DNA of 64,000 nt from Pseudoneurospora amorphoporcata. Its lineage: Eukaryota > Ascomycota > Sordariomycetes > Sordariales > Sordariaceae. Each line of letters opens with the position of its first letter. Within the stretch, counting starts at the first letter, position 1. The notes under the pieces are model-generated. The model was not told the DNA's origin. It saw only the letters and a list, made by a program, of their open reading frames with translations, and did no database searches. This document shows, piece by piece, positions 33,201 through 45,146 of this stretch. Position numbers and translations under genes: made by a program. Where the stretch lies: positions 62,001-126,000 of the forward strand of contig MU859083.1 of assembly GCA_033297205.1 (NCBI GenBank). The letters are read 5' to 3'.

Positions 33201-36200
33201 GGCTCTTGCTTACCATTTCCGGGGTGACATAAAGCAGCTGGAGTTCATGCTCAGGATGCACAGCATCAAGCTTCTGAAACACCATTCGGCGCGTTTCCAG
33301 AGGCATGTCGCCGTTGAAAGCGTAAGCTGTGATCATCAGGTTTGCCAAATGGTTTACTTGATCCAGCATCAGACTTAGCAGAGGGGAGATCACGACTGTG
33401 ATGCCACGGGTTTTCCCACTCTTGACCACGGCTGGCAACTGGTAGCACAACGACTTGCCACCACCAGTCGGCATCAACACAAAGGCGTCCTAATTCCAGT
33501 CAGCAAACCTCTGTTCTTCCCCTCCTTCCGCATGCGTTTGAGGCCCTGGAGTAGAAGAGACTCACCTTGCCACCCAAAGTAGCATTAATAGCCTCCAACT
33601 GGTTCTCCCTGAACCCCGACATCCGAAACCTATCTTTCAACGCCTTCTTCACATCATTCGACCACGGATACTTCATCTTCTCAGGTGGCATCGATAGATC
33701 TCCCTGCCGCGACTTGATCTTCTTGGCGTTGGCTTTTTCGTTTCGTTTCCTCGGCTTGATTGTAGTTGCCGTGGATGTTGTTGACATGACCGACTGTGAT
33801 CGTAGCTGATTTTTGGTGTGGGCGGCCGTAGAAGTATACGTCTCAACGCTGTCGACTGCTGCCAGGAGGTCGGCGTCGTCGTCTTCGTCATCGAAGTAAT
33901 CATGGCCATGGACTGGTTTGTGTGGTGCGGTTTTGGACGGGCTGTTGCGCTGGGGGAGAGTGGCCTGGAAGGGAGCCGAAGGTGGAGGGTGCTGCTGTTG
34001 TTCCATGAAGAAGGGATCTTCTTCGTCGAACATCATTGCTTCTTCCGCCGAGATATCAGGAAACGAGTTATCTGTTGGCCGGGTTTGATACGACGCCGGT
34101 GTCTGGCGCGCCGTTTGAAAGCTCGGCGTTGGAGGCGGTGGCATCCTGTGAGCAGGCTGCTGATGCTGCACAGCAGGATGTTGAGTCTGCAATATGACCT
34201 GCTGAGAGTTATGATACTCGGTCGACGGCAGAACCGGGGGCTCAGTCGTCCTCGAAGGCGTCGGAGTCGCTATGATGATGGGCTTCTTCTCCTCTTCCTC
34301 CTTGAAGTCAAAGCTCCTCTCCGTGATTCCTGCCGCAACGATATTCCACGTCAGACTTTTCTCGATAGCCTCAACCTCATCACTCAACTTGTCCAGCTGC
34401 ACCATCAACTGATCCTCGTACTCATCGTTTTCTTCCGCATAAGCGCGAGAGATTTCGTCTTCGATGGATTGTCGCTCTTGGCTCTTCTTGAGGTACGCCT
34501 TGTGCTCTTCTAAAAGGACTTTGAGCGCAATGTCCCGTCGCTTGAGCAGCTCCTTTTCCTTCTTGACCTCTTCGCGTGCCCTGTCTCTTTCGTCCCTGGG
34601 AAGTCGCAGGCAGTCCCGCATCTTGAGCATGTTCTCCTGAAGCTCGTTGTTAACGGCACTCAGTTCTCTTTCCAAGATTGTGGGACTGCGAACGAATAGT
34701 TCAAGAAGTGATTTGTGAAGCTGGTAGTCGAACTCCTCCAGGTTACTGTTCTCCCTTGTGTTAAGGGGGTCTTCACTGGGCGGAGGCATTGACGGCAGCA
34801 GCGAGCTTTCAGCGAGTGTACTGCTTTGCGCAAAACTCTGACCGATAGTACTCGCTGCGGTGAAACTCTGTCCAACCGACGGCTGCTGTGATGGCCTTTC
34901 CACCGACTCAAGCAGCTGATTGCGCGGCGTGTTCAGTGGTTCCAGAGGTTTCCGTGATGGAAGGTCCATGGTCGGCGGTGGTGGCCGACTTTCCACAGAC
35001 TCCAAGGTTGGGAGAGTTGACTCGACTGGTGGCCTACTAGGTGTATCCATAATCGTGTCTTCATCCAAACCCAATTCACGTGTGGTAGTCCCACCGCTTT
35101 TGAAGGACTCCGCACTCCTAGGCATCGACAGAGAAGAAAGAGGAGTGAAGGCCTCATCCTCTGAGTCCATCACTTCACTGCGCCTTGGCTTTTTGGTCGT
35201 GGTCGTAGCTGGGACATGTTCCGTCTGTTTTGTTTGTGGCCTTGGCGTCCTCAAACCTTTGGGGGATTCAGATGATTTTCGCTTGCGGGCGTTGTCGACA
35301 TCCGGACTGGATAGAAACGAAGGCTCATCATCCCTTTCAACCCGCTGGTTTCCGGTTGCCGTGCGCTTTTCAAACGAAGCCTCCTTCCTCTTAGGAGACC
35401 GACCCCGTTGCAGCGACACTGTAGGCGGCCGTTTCATCGACACGGACCTTGATGAAGGTTCCGGCCTCGGCGTGGTTTCCCCATCGCCCTCGACCAACTT
35501 ATTGATATCCATAAACTCGTCGTCGTCGTCGTCGTCAAAAAGCGAGACATGATCATCCTTCATATTGTAGTCATTTGATATCTTGCGCTTCTTGACCTGA
35601 CGCGGCCTGCTCCCACCTCTTTCGCCCACGGGAGTGGTTCTTTCGGCAAAGTCCTCCCGCCACAGAAGCTTGTCATCGCCTAACTCTATTAGCGAACTCG
35701 AAGCGACAGTGTCGTCGTTGTCAGTGTGGTCTTTATCTTTGACGTCGCGGTCGTGATCGAATTCTTCGGTAAGATCGACAGCATCGGAGAAGATGTCGTC
35801 GTCCACTATAGGACTGTCGGGCGTTGGCGCAGGATTCCCGAGATTCTTCTTGTTCTTGAGGTGTAGAGCATTGGGAGCTGGCGAGTCTGTTTTCGGGCGC
35901 ATCAAATTGGTCGAGGGGGACTGCCGAGCAGCTAACGAAGCCGAGTATGCGCGTTGCAACGGGCCGACGCTGGTGGCGCCGGTGGTTGAAGCAGGTGTGA
36001 GTAGGTTTTGGGGCGGTCGTCGTTGTTGAGGTGTCGGTTCGGGTCTTTGTGCATGTTGTTGAGCCTGTTGTTGTTGCTGGTGTTGTTGCTGTTGCTGCTG
36101 CTGCTGCGGTTGTGGTGCTTCCGTATGCGGCTGCTGGCGCTTTTGTTGATCAAAGGCACTGGAACTGGCACTCCCATGCTTAGCGGAAGCTGACCTAGTT

Positions 36201-37222
36201 CCTGACCCAGACCCCGTCGTCAACGACAAGGAGACCAAGTGCGGCCGTGGCAGGTTATTCTTGACCGAGAGCTTCGCCATTCCTCCCACTCCAACTGTAT
36301 CCTGATCCGTCGATCCTACCTCCGAGGCAATCTGTTGGTGTGTAGCGGGTCGGGCGTCATTTGTCGAGGATGTGTTTGTTATGGGTGTGGAGTTTGTGTA
36401 TCTCGAAGTCGCATGAGTCGAGGTTGAGGTTGGGTTCGGAGTTGGCTGTTGAGTTGGCTGTCGAGCCGGTTGTTGTTGTTGTTGTTGTTGTTGTGGTGGT
36501 GGTGGTGGTGGTGGTGGTGGTGATGGTCCCAGTGGTTGTGGTTGTTGTTGTTGGACTGGTACTGGAGGTGGTGGTAGCGTGGGTACTAGAAAAGTGCTTC
36601 TTTGCTGTGAAGGTCCTCCTCCTCCAAGACTTGCTGGAGGGTTGGTGACAGCCCGAGTGGGATATACGGAATCGTTATCTTGGGAAAAACTCGAATTCGA
36701 ACCGTGATCGATCACGCTTGGTGTCGCAGCAGGATATACAGGCCCGTTCGGAATGACAACGGTATTTCCCGACTTGTTCAACCAGGAAACTTGCTCCTCC
36801 AGATTGTTGCGCGTCATGAGCGTAGATTGCGCTGTCGAACTCGTAAGCAACCGGCCGAGCACGCCGCCGACCGCATTGGGATTGTTTAGCACTGTAGAGG
36901 TAGGTTCACTGCTAGCGACAGAGGCAGTGAAATGGTAAAGAACTTTCAGGGAATGCGGCACCCAGGATGACAGCGACGAACTAAAAGACGAGGAGGAAGG
37001 AGGCACCGTGACCTGGCGCTGGTGGACCAAAGTGGAAGCGGAAGAAGTCAACAACGACGACCCAGCAGAGCTACTAGAGGCAGTAGGACTACGTTCGCTA
37101 CTTCTCAAGGTCAAGGAGGAGGACGTCAATGACGACAATTGATTGGATCGCGTGTCAGACGTGTTCTGCTGCTGAGGCGGCGGCGGTGGGGTCGTACAAG
37201 ACGTTCCTTCACGTTCTGCCAT
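30255..37222 (-). CDS. qde-3: RecQ family DNA helicase, SGS1/BLM type (QDE-3)
   Basis: Minus-strand exons 37222-33566, 33489-32059 and 31985-30255 close to 2,272 residues; both junctions are phase 0. The enzyme unwinds DNA 3' to 5' in recombination, replication repair and, in Neurospora, quelling. The helicase core starts near residue 1183: motif I MPTGGGKS (K1231), DEAH box at 1337-1340, ALTATAT, GIIYTLSRK, ATIAFGMGIDKPDVRF and QETGRAGRDG. A four-cysteine zinc site (YCESQHTC to CDNC) and winged-helix RQC region follow. Exon 3 contains an HRDC-like segment (IFTETQYREMAIRW to VDLFGAKF). The N-terminal 1,180 residues are disordered with Gln, Pro, Ser/Thr and Asp runs, as in Sgs1. The C-terminus is Arg/Lys/Gly-rich and ends in GGYGGGGMGGMGG repeats. 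The ATG at 37222 is the first in frame. The model is longer than I recall for the Neurospora crassa protein (about 1,955 residues), so an undetected intron or a different start is possible. Confidence 0.9.
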
Positions 37223-37975
37223 GGCGCAAAAACACACAACGCCGGCCCCCCCCACACACAGAACGCGCCGTCAGGTGCTTGCGCGTCGCCACTTTATCTA
37301 AGCGGTTAGTGCAGGTTTTGGCAGGGGAACTCTTAGACGTATATGTCAAAGCACCTACCCACTTACTTCCTGTCTGCGTCTAAGTGTTAGTGCAGTGATA
37401 ACTCGTCGAGATCAAAGGCTTTGTTTCGTTTTCCTGTCGTCTTGTCGGAGAGGACCAAGATGGGAAAAACAAGTTAATCCCCAAACACAGCTGCGCAAGA
37501 TGGCGGAACCTCGACTTACAAGTTCTGCAATCAGATTGACCGATACCGTTCATTCGTGGTCGTCCGTCGTTCTTCCTTTTCTTCTGCTGGAAGACTCACA
37601 CTTGCTCCTTATGTGTGTGAAGATGTAGCTTAACTGAGGTGTCGAGAGATGAACGGCCCGATGAGCACAAGCTGCCAAGTCGAAATTGATCCAGTTTTCA
37701 GTCAGTTTCTTTGCTCCCAAATTGGTCGTCGTACGGGCGTATTGTCGCGCGGTATTGTATATTCCTTCTCGTCTCTGATGTAGAAGGAGGAGGCCTTCGG
37801 TAACAGCAGTGAGTTGACTGTTCGAGAGTGAACCGGTGAGAACTGCCGAACGCAACTGGGGAGCTTGCCTCTGATGTCCTGAGTGTTCACAGTGTTCTTC
37901 CCTGATGGGGGATCTGATTGAGCCTTTGGGTGCCTATGGAAGCAGACACCAAACCTCCCTCGTAACTTTTCTTTG

Positions 37976-38007
<32 letters not shown>

Positions 38008-39674
38008 TCTTCTTTGCTGCCACTCCTGTTGTTGTTGTTGTTGTTGTTGTTGTTGCCGTTGCCGTTGCCGTTCCCGTTAACCATCACCGTCAAAAACTCG
38101 CAAAAAACCAGAAATCCCAAGAGTTCGTGATCGCAAAATCTCTCCAGTCGTTTGTACCGCGATGAGTCGAACGAAAAAGAACCCAGTGCCACTTGACAGA
38201 TGTGGAGGAGTGGAGGCCAAGGTCATCCAAACGAACAAAGATCTATCCATCCAGACGAAAAAGAAGCCCTGTCTGCCTGCCTGCCAATCGTTGGTATTGA
38301 AATGATGGATGGATAGATAGTTGGCCGGTTCTCGTAACTCAGATATATTCCGTTTGGAGTGCTAATGATATATGTATGGATGTTCTCGGTGGTCCAAGTA
38401 AAGTAAGGTAGTCCAAGATGACAAGTTACGTCCTAAATACTTACCGTTCAGTCGTCGACTCGTCGTCGGAAAAATATATCGCTTTCTCCTCAACTCAATA
38501 TTGTCTCGTACTCCATCACCCATCCATCCATTTCTTACTCACCTCCCTCTCAATTCTCGGCCAGGAGGTGTAAATCCGCAGAGGAGCATCCGGCAGAGGA
38601 GCAGATATTCCACCTCTCCGCGGGTGGGCCGTTGTCCCTGCTTTGCGGCGCAATGCAATCTGATATTTGCCGCTCGTGCAACTGGCCGTGGAAAAGGTGA
38701 GATTAAGGGAGGTTTCATTTTGAAAAAACATTGGGATAGAAAAGTGGAGGATACAATATTTGCGGAAAATAAGAGGTGATGTAAAAACGAAGATGATGAT
38801 GGAAGGGAACACTCTACCGTCAGAATTTGGAGGAAAGAATAGGTTGGAATGATATGTATTTTGGGAAAGTCGCGCATACGCCTGCGCGACTAGTTGACTA
38901 TAGTACAAGTAATAAAGTTTAAGAAAAAAAAAAGGGTGGAAGAAAGATACAGAGTACAGACGGGTAGCGGGGGCAAGATGAGAGTTAGATTAGATAGGCC
39001 CTGAGAGGTAACGGATACACGGAGCAAGCAAGTTCTTTAGGTTGCGCGGGTCAATTTGCGAGCCTGGGTGTTGTTGAAGTCCGATCTTGTATACCAGATC
39101 ACGTTGTAAAATTTCCTCCCAAAGATTTCGCGAGCTCGGTGGCCGCGCCTCCCTCAATACCTTCCTTACTAACCTATAGGTATTTCATTCCGTCACATAT
39201 CCATTCTCGCAGAGATCACTCATTCGGTCCCAGGCAAATGGAATCCTTCGCCAACAAACACCACGGCACACAACCACTTCGCACGCCCAAAACCAAATCT
39301 TCATCAAGTCAAACAACCTTCAACTGTGTTCAACAAGTATATTACCACACCAGTGTAATTAATGCCTCCGACTCCCTCCAATTCCATTCCATTACCTTAC
39401 TTTTCCTTCCATGACCACCACGACCGCCTATCATCACCGCACCCAAATCCAGGGGCGACAACGCCACGCGAAGCCACCAAGCACCAAGCACCTCCCATGA
39501 CCAAAAACTTGCCATCACCACGCCGCCCATGATACCCTACTGACCTCGTTTAAAGTGTGAAACATGTTCAATTAAATCACCAAACTTGGTGTCATCACCA
39601 ATAAACAATACTGCTGCTGCTTCCTCGGAAGCGCATTCAAGCTATGGACGGAAGGACGGACGTAGCCGATATCG

Positions 39675-39676
<2 letters not shown>

Positions 39677-39743
<67 letters not shown>
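39677..39743. repeat. CT dinucleotide microsatellite
   Basis: About 33 uninterrupted CT units, the longest perfect dinucleotide array in the window. Confidence 0.93.
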
Positions 39744-40023
39744 AGAACAGAATGAACAAAACCACCACCAACCAAAAAGCGAAGAAGCCAGTCCTGCGCC
39801 GGGCAGGAATCATGAACAAAATGAGAATGAGAAGCAATGAAACGTGTTGTTGTTATGTGGTTGTATACATCGCCAAAAATAAATCCCCGACGCTATGGTG
39901 GTGTGTAGGTGTGACGGCCAGCCAGCCGTGTTTATATGAACAAAATATGTAGAAGATGTGTGAAACTTTTGTAGGTGGTCTATCCAGCAAAGATGAAAAA
40001 AAAGATCGAAGCAAGCGTCGAAA

Positions 40024-40055
<32 letters not shown>
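40024..40055. repeat. GAT trinucleotide repeat
   Basis: About ten copies of GAT outside any coding region; a second interrupted GAT tract lies at about 40171-40210. Confidence 0.88.
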
Positions 40056-40056
<1 letters not shown>

Positions 40057-40466
40057 GAAGCAAATTAGGTGATCAAGGAGATACAAAGTCGACCGTGAAC
40101 GCCAGTTTTGTTGCTTGTTGGTGGTGATAAAGAAATTCTGATGTTTGTAGTGACAGACAGGTGGATGGGTGGGTATATGATGATAATGATGATGATGATG
40201 ATGATAATGAGGCGACCCTCATGCCATGCCATGCCATGCCAGGCAATGCTCGTTTGAGAGAGATGTGTCGTCATTGTTGAAAATGATGTAAAAGTTGATG
40301 ATAAAAAGGAAGGGTATCTCAACAACCGACAAATCCAAAATCCAAAGAAACGTCATTCCAAAAGTCATTCCGGCTTTTTCCTTCCAGCCAGCTTTTTCCA
40401 CTGCATGCTCGCTTCAACCACACCGCTTTCGACAGCCATTTTACAGCGTCTGTGTCGGGGTGCTTC

Positions 40467-43400
40467 CTAACCACCTCGCTTCAGCCCCATTCCCTCTACT
40501 CCCAAATTAGGCACCTCCACATCCCTCAGTCCCAACACGCCCTCATCCCTCCTCCGATCAACAAAGCTATTGCACTCACTCACCACCAGGCTCCATTCCG
40601 CCAGCGCTCTCCCCGAATACACCGCGCCCGAGGCGTAGATACCCACAGGCTTCTGAGCGCGGACGGCGAGGTTCAATGGGCTGACGTCGCTGTGGAACCC
40701 GGCAGGCGGCGGTGAGCGGGCGCGGGCAAATGGGCTGTTGTCCTGCATGCTTGCAGCGGAGCGTGCCCTGACCAACGCGCCTTCATCATCAGACTCGCCA
40801 ACACCGTGGAGGATTGCGAGGTTGATGCTTGTTGAGCGGCGGCGGTTTGGGTTTCTTTCTGGGGGAGGTGGGGAGGTGTCGATGGAAAGAGGACGAGCGT
40901 TGCGGACATGGTTGATCAGGCCTGTCTCTGATTGTCCGCTGTAGCGACGGGTGACGGGTGGGAAACCGGGCCTGATGAGGTGCGAGCGAGGGCTGCCGTG
41001 GATCTCGCCGTTGGGAGATCCATCGGAGACGATGGCGCGTGGGAGAATCCTGGATTGAGCGGGGGCTGGAAGGCGAGGCCGGTATAGAACCATATCCCGT
41101 TGGGGTCCAATCGTGCCTTGCCATGTGAGAGCGAACCGGAAGACAAAGGTGGCCGCATCGTAGACAGGAGCGGACCCGGTTGATGAAGCCAAGTCAGATG
41201 ACGGATTGGCGTTCATCGAGGAGTTCTGTTTCGGAGGCGGAGGAGGGCCAGCCCGAGCTGCAGCGGCCGCAGCCGTTTCGCGCCTAGCTTGCTCAAGTTC
41301 TTCATCCCATGTTCGCTTGCCGTTTGTGGCGCCGTTGGGGAGTTGGGCCTGCGAAGCGGTAAAGGTGAGAACCTTGCCCAGGAGAGACCATCTTTTCTTG
41401 GAAGTCTCTTCGACCCTCATGCTTGACCTGTTGTCATTACTGGTGAACTGGTAGTCGGAAGCACCATCCATTCCAGGGAAGGAGCTGGTGAAGGAGTCGA
41501 AGCCAAGGTATAGGGGAGTTTGCGCTGGCTGAACTTCGCTTCGAATGATCAGGAATCGCTTGCCAGGAGTTGGGAGGCAGGGCGCTGTTGAAGGAGGCAT
41601 ACGACCCTCGGCTTCAGCAGTCTGCCACATCCAGAGGTAATGTGACCAGACAGTTCTCAATCGCTGCGCAACGAGCAGGAAGATTTTACTATGCAACGGT
41701 CAGCACGCAAGTACAAAGATATCAACAATGGGGAGAGCTTACTTGTCCAGCTCATTCACAGACCCAGTGTACCTGCAGACACGCCAACACAGCAGACGCA
41801 TGTAGTAGGCGCGAACCATGGGACACCAATGATTGAAGAATCTCTCAAACGTCTCCTCCGTCAACAACCATTCGCAGCAGAGTCTCTCCTTGCGTGCCGG
41901 ATCAGCAACGATAGCATCCCACACCGAGTAGATGAATGAGATGATGCGAATCTCCGACATGGTATTGTTGGAATCCATGATCATCTTGCCGACCTCGAAC
42001 CAAAATGGCCAGTCAATGTAGTTAACGAGCGAGTTAGGGGTATCGGAGGCGGAGCTGGGCATCGACTCCTGAACAGGCGAGGTGGCCACACTGTTGTTCT
42101 GGTTATTCTGGTACGTGTTAAGCGCCAGGAGTGCCTCCTGGAGGAAATCGCAAAGCATGAAGCAAGCGGCGTGCTCATATTTGGATGTCCGCTTGGTGGC
42201 TGCGACCATAACAGCCACCAAAGACTCGGCAAAATTATGCCTGATCTCGGATCCAACCACAGACTTCTCCGACAACATGTCCTTCAGCAAGGCAACAAGT
42301 CTGTTCTCGTCCATTCCCTTCAAGACATTGCTGGGTAGCGAGAGTCCAGTTGCTCCGGTCATGGTCGCGTCAGTACCATGGAGACTATCGGCGATCGGTG
42401 GTCCCAGCAACGCGTCCATAGAGGCCTGACGGTGAATCGCGCCGTCCAGGGTCGAGAGAAGCTGAGCATGCACCAAGACGAAAGCCGGGGCACGTGCCTT
42501 CTCAACTAAAGGAAGGCCTTGGGGCATGAAGTCAGCAAAGAGGATGTGATAGTACTTGCAGAAGATGTAGAACAAGTCGGTATCGCCTCCTCGCCATCTG
42601 GAGACCCAGGGACCGTGCCAGGCGATCTTGGCTTGGTTCAGGGGTAGCTTTGCTGCCAGGCGCAACTTGTTGCCCAGTGTCTTGACTGACGTCCAACCCA
42701 ACTTCCCAAGATGCGGTGGGAAGAGCGCCACAATGTCCTCGCTCTCGCCTTTACTCCTCCTTGGAAGCTTAAACTCGTCAGAAGTCCGGCGCAGAAGATC
42801 GCTATTCAGTTGCCAAAGTCTCACGAGAACGTCTGCTATCCCAGGAACGAAGAAAAAGGCATAGGCACATGCCTTGCCGCTCCAGTTGACCAAGCTGAGA
42901 GGCGCATGTCGTAGTGACATCTTGTCTACCACGAGAGCCATCTGCCTGGTGAGGCTGTTGACAAACATGGTCCGGACATTATGCTCAGCGGATTGCGCGA
43001 CAAAATCAATGGCAGCCAACTCGGTTTCGTCTGCGGTAGACTGTGTCGACGATCGGGCGCGCACACGCTCCTCTGGCGAGCGTTGTGATAGTGGCTGGAA
43101 AGAGCTAGTGCATGACCTCCACTCTGGGCGCATCATAATTATGGTGATCGTTTCGAGTAACGTCGGCCTGTCAACGCCTGCCACTGGTTGTAGATTAGTG
43201 CCCAACGTGGGAGGAGGGGACATGGCAGAACCGGTGCCCATGGACACGGCAAAAGCATTCCTGTCCAGCCTGGACTGTCCAGCATCCAACATGTCCAGAA
43301 GGCCGTTCCACCACTTGTTCAAGATTGTTGCTCGGCGGTCAAAGTCTTCTGGGGAAAGCAGCTTTGTGTTCGAGTTGGACGGGTGGTGTGACGTGCTGCG

Positions 43401-45146
43401 GAGGAAAGGTACAAGCGTCGATCGTATTACATTCATGCGCATGGGGGTCGAATTCTTGGCCACGAATTTGGAAAATTCGCTATCGAGCGTTCGGAAGGTC
43501 GACCATAGCGGGTCGCCGGACGAAGGGTGTGGCATTGTGATGCTGGTGTCTGCGGTTGACCGAGAAGATGCGTTTTCCGAGGTAGCCGCTGTAACAATAG
43601 TGTCCAAAGACGAATTCCTGGTTGTTGAAGGGGCGTCGCTGTTGCTGCTCGAAACATCGTGTTTGGCATCCTTTGCTTGCATCAACTTTGTGGTAGTGGT
43701 AGAGGTAGTGGTGGACTGATTGACGGGCTTTACCCCGGAAGCGCTGCTGTTGTCAATGCCGGAGGACGCGTTGCTGTCAATGTCACTTGATTTGGAGCTG
43801 TTGACAGATGAAGCTGATACCGAGGTGGATGACGAGCTTTTGGAGAAGACACTTTGGGGTCGCTGTTTCATCCGAGCCACAAAGGTGCTTGCCCGCTGTA
43901 GAGCTCGGCTCCGGCTGCTTTCTTGTGGCCGGCTGGCATCTGCGTCACCACCTGCTCCTGTGGCGCTCCCGCTAACACCCCCAGCAGTTTTCTCCTTCTT
44001 ACTGCCAAGCCCGAGCAATCCTCTGGACGTCCTGCGTCCCTCACTGTGCCCCTCCACTGGCGATTGTTTTTCGAGCTTTTTTGCGGGCGGAGACGGAGAA
44101 CTCGAAGTCGTAATCCACGAGCGCTTCGCATAATCAGCAAAGGATTCTACGCTGGCCGTCTTGGGTCTCTGCAGTGCCTGCGTGGCCTCCTGCGCCCCGC
44201 TAGCATGATTCGATTTTGACAATTTTCTGGTGCGACGGTCCTCGGCGGTCTCCTTGGCGTCATAGATCACAGTCGTGGTCGAAGAACCAGGCATCCATGA
44301 GCGCGGACGATCAATCATTGATTTCCTCCGAGGAAGGGGTTCCCGCGCTGGCGACCTTGGGGGGATAATTGGGGCCGTCGAGGCCGTGGTCGTGGTCGTG
44401 ATTGTGGTCGTCTTCGCTTTGGTCGGCTTGGTTGTGCTTACGGGTACAACAGCGGGCGCAACTGGCGCACTGGCGGGCGGTGTCTCTGGCCCAGCGTCCT
44501 TGATTGTAACAACTGTTTCTTTCAGGGCCACACCACGCAAAGGCTCAGTCTTGGAGCCAATGCTTAGCGACCGTTCAACTTCTGCAGCAAAGTCTAGTGT
44601 AAGAGGAACATTGAGGTCGGAGAGGGTCGGGGTAATGCTTGTGGGGGAGACGGGACTGGTGGGAGAGTTGAGAAAATCGATGCGACTGGGAAGAGAGTTG
44701 CAGCGGCCGGAGGTAAAGAGGGTGGACAGCCTGTGAGTATGGGTATCTGATGGACTGGTGGGCGACTTGGTTGCGCTCGTAGGGGTGGTAGTGACGACAG
44801 CCGGAGCCGTCCTCGTAAGTATATGCGCAGGACCACTCATCTCATTGTGCCGGGCAGTGCTACCAACAGCACCAAAGCTTATCCAGTTGTCGAGACCAGT
44901 GCGGGGGATGACGAGTTTCAGCAAGCCTCCCGGGCTTGGGTGTGCCGCTGTGTCGTTTCCGCTGGAGCTGGGCGCGGGAATGGTGGTGGTGCTGGTGGTG
45001 CTGGTTAACGTGCGGCCGGCTTTGTCACCGTCGTGGTCGGCCTTGGTTCGCCCGCGGCGACTGGAGGATGATTCGGGACTCTTTGGAGAGTCGAAAGCGT
45101 ACAATGCGATGGCCCTGCTACCTTGTACCGTTCTCGCGATATCCAT
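40467..45146 (-). CDS. DUF1765 family protein
   Basis: Exons 45146-41743 and 41688-40467 on the minus strand give 1,541 residues; the 54-base intron splits an Asn codon. Residues 1-570 are Ser/Thr/Pro-rich and disordered, with Thr runs and basic patches. From about 580 (PLWSTFRTLDSEFSKFV) the protein is folded and helical. The DUF1765 domain is recognised by KACAYAFFFVPGIADVLVRLW, PPHLGKLGW, KIAWHGPWVSRWRGGDTDLFYIFCKYYHILFAD and LVNYIDWPFWFEVGKMIMDSNNTMSEIRIISFIYSVWD, followed by FERFFNHWCPMVRAYYMRLLCWRV. The last 350 residues include a Trp/Tyr segment joined by the second exon and another disordered tail with Ala and Pro runs. The fission-yeast members are listed as UPF0592 proteins. No biochemical function is known to me. 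The hydrophobic helices could contact membranes. Confidence 0.85.

Larger units (their letters stand above)
37223..40466. other. Upstream region of qde-3 and 3' region of DUF1765 gene
   Basis: No gene is supported. GCT and GTT trinucleotide repeats at about 37977-38056 create a poly-Ala/Asn frame on the minus strand (37887-38192) that looks like chance. A 33-copy CT array lies at 39677-39743, and GAT repeats at 40024-40055 and 40171-40210. Confidence 0.6.

Noticed and set aside
37887..38192. Minus-strand frame with Asn, Gly and Ala runs
   Set aside because: Its content comes from GTT and GCT trinucleotide repeats in the qde-3 upstream region; no conserved part.
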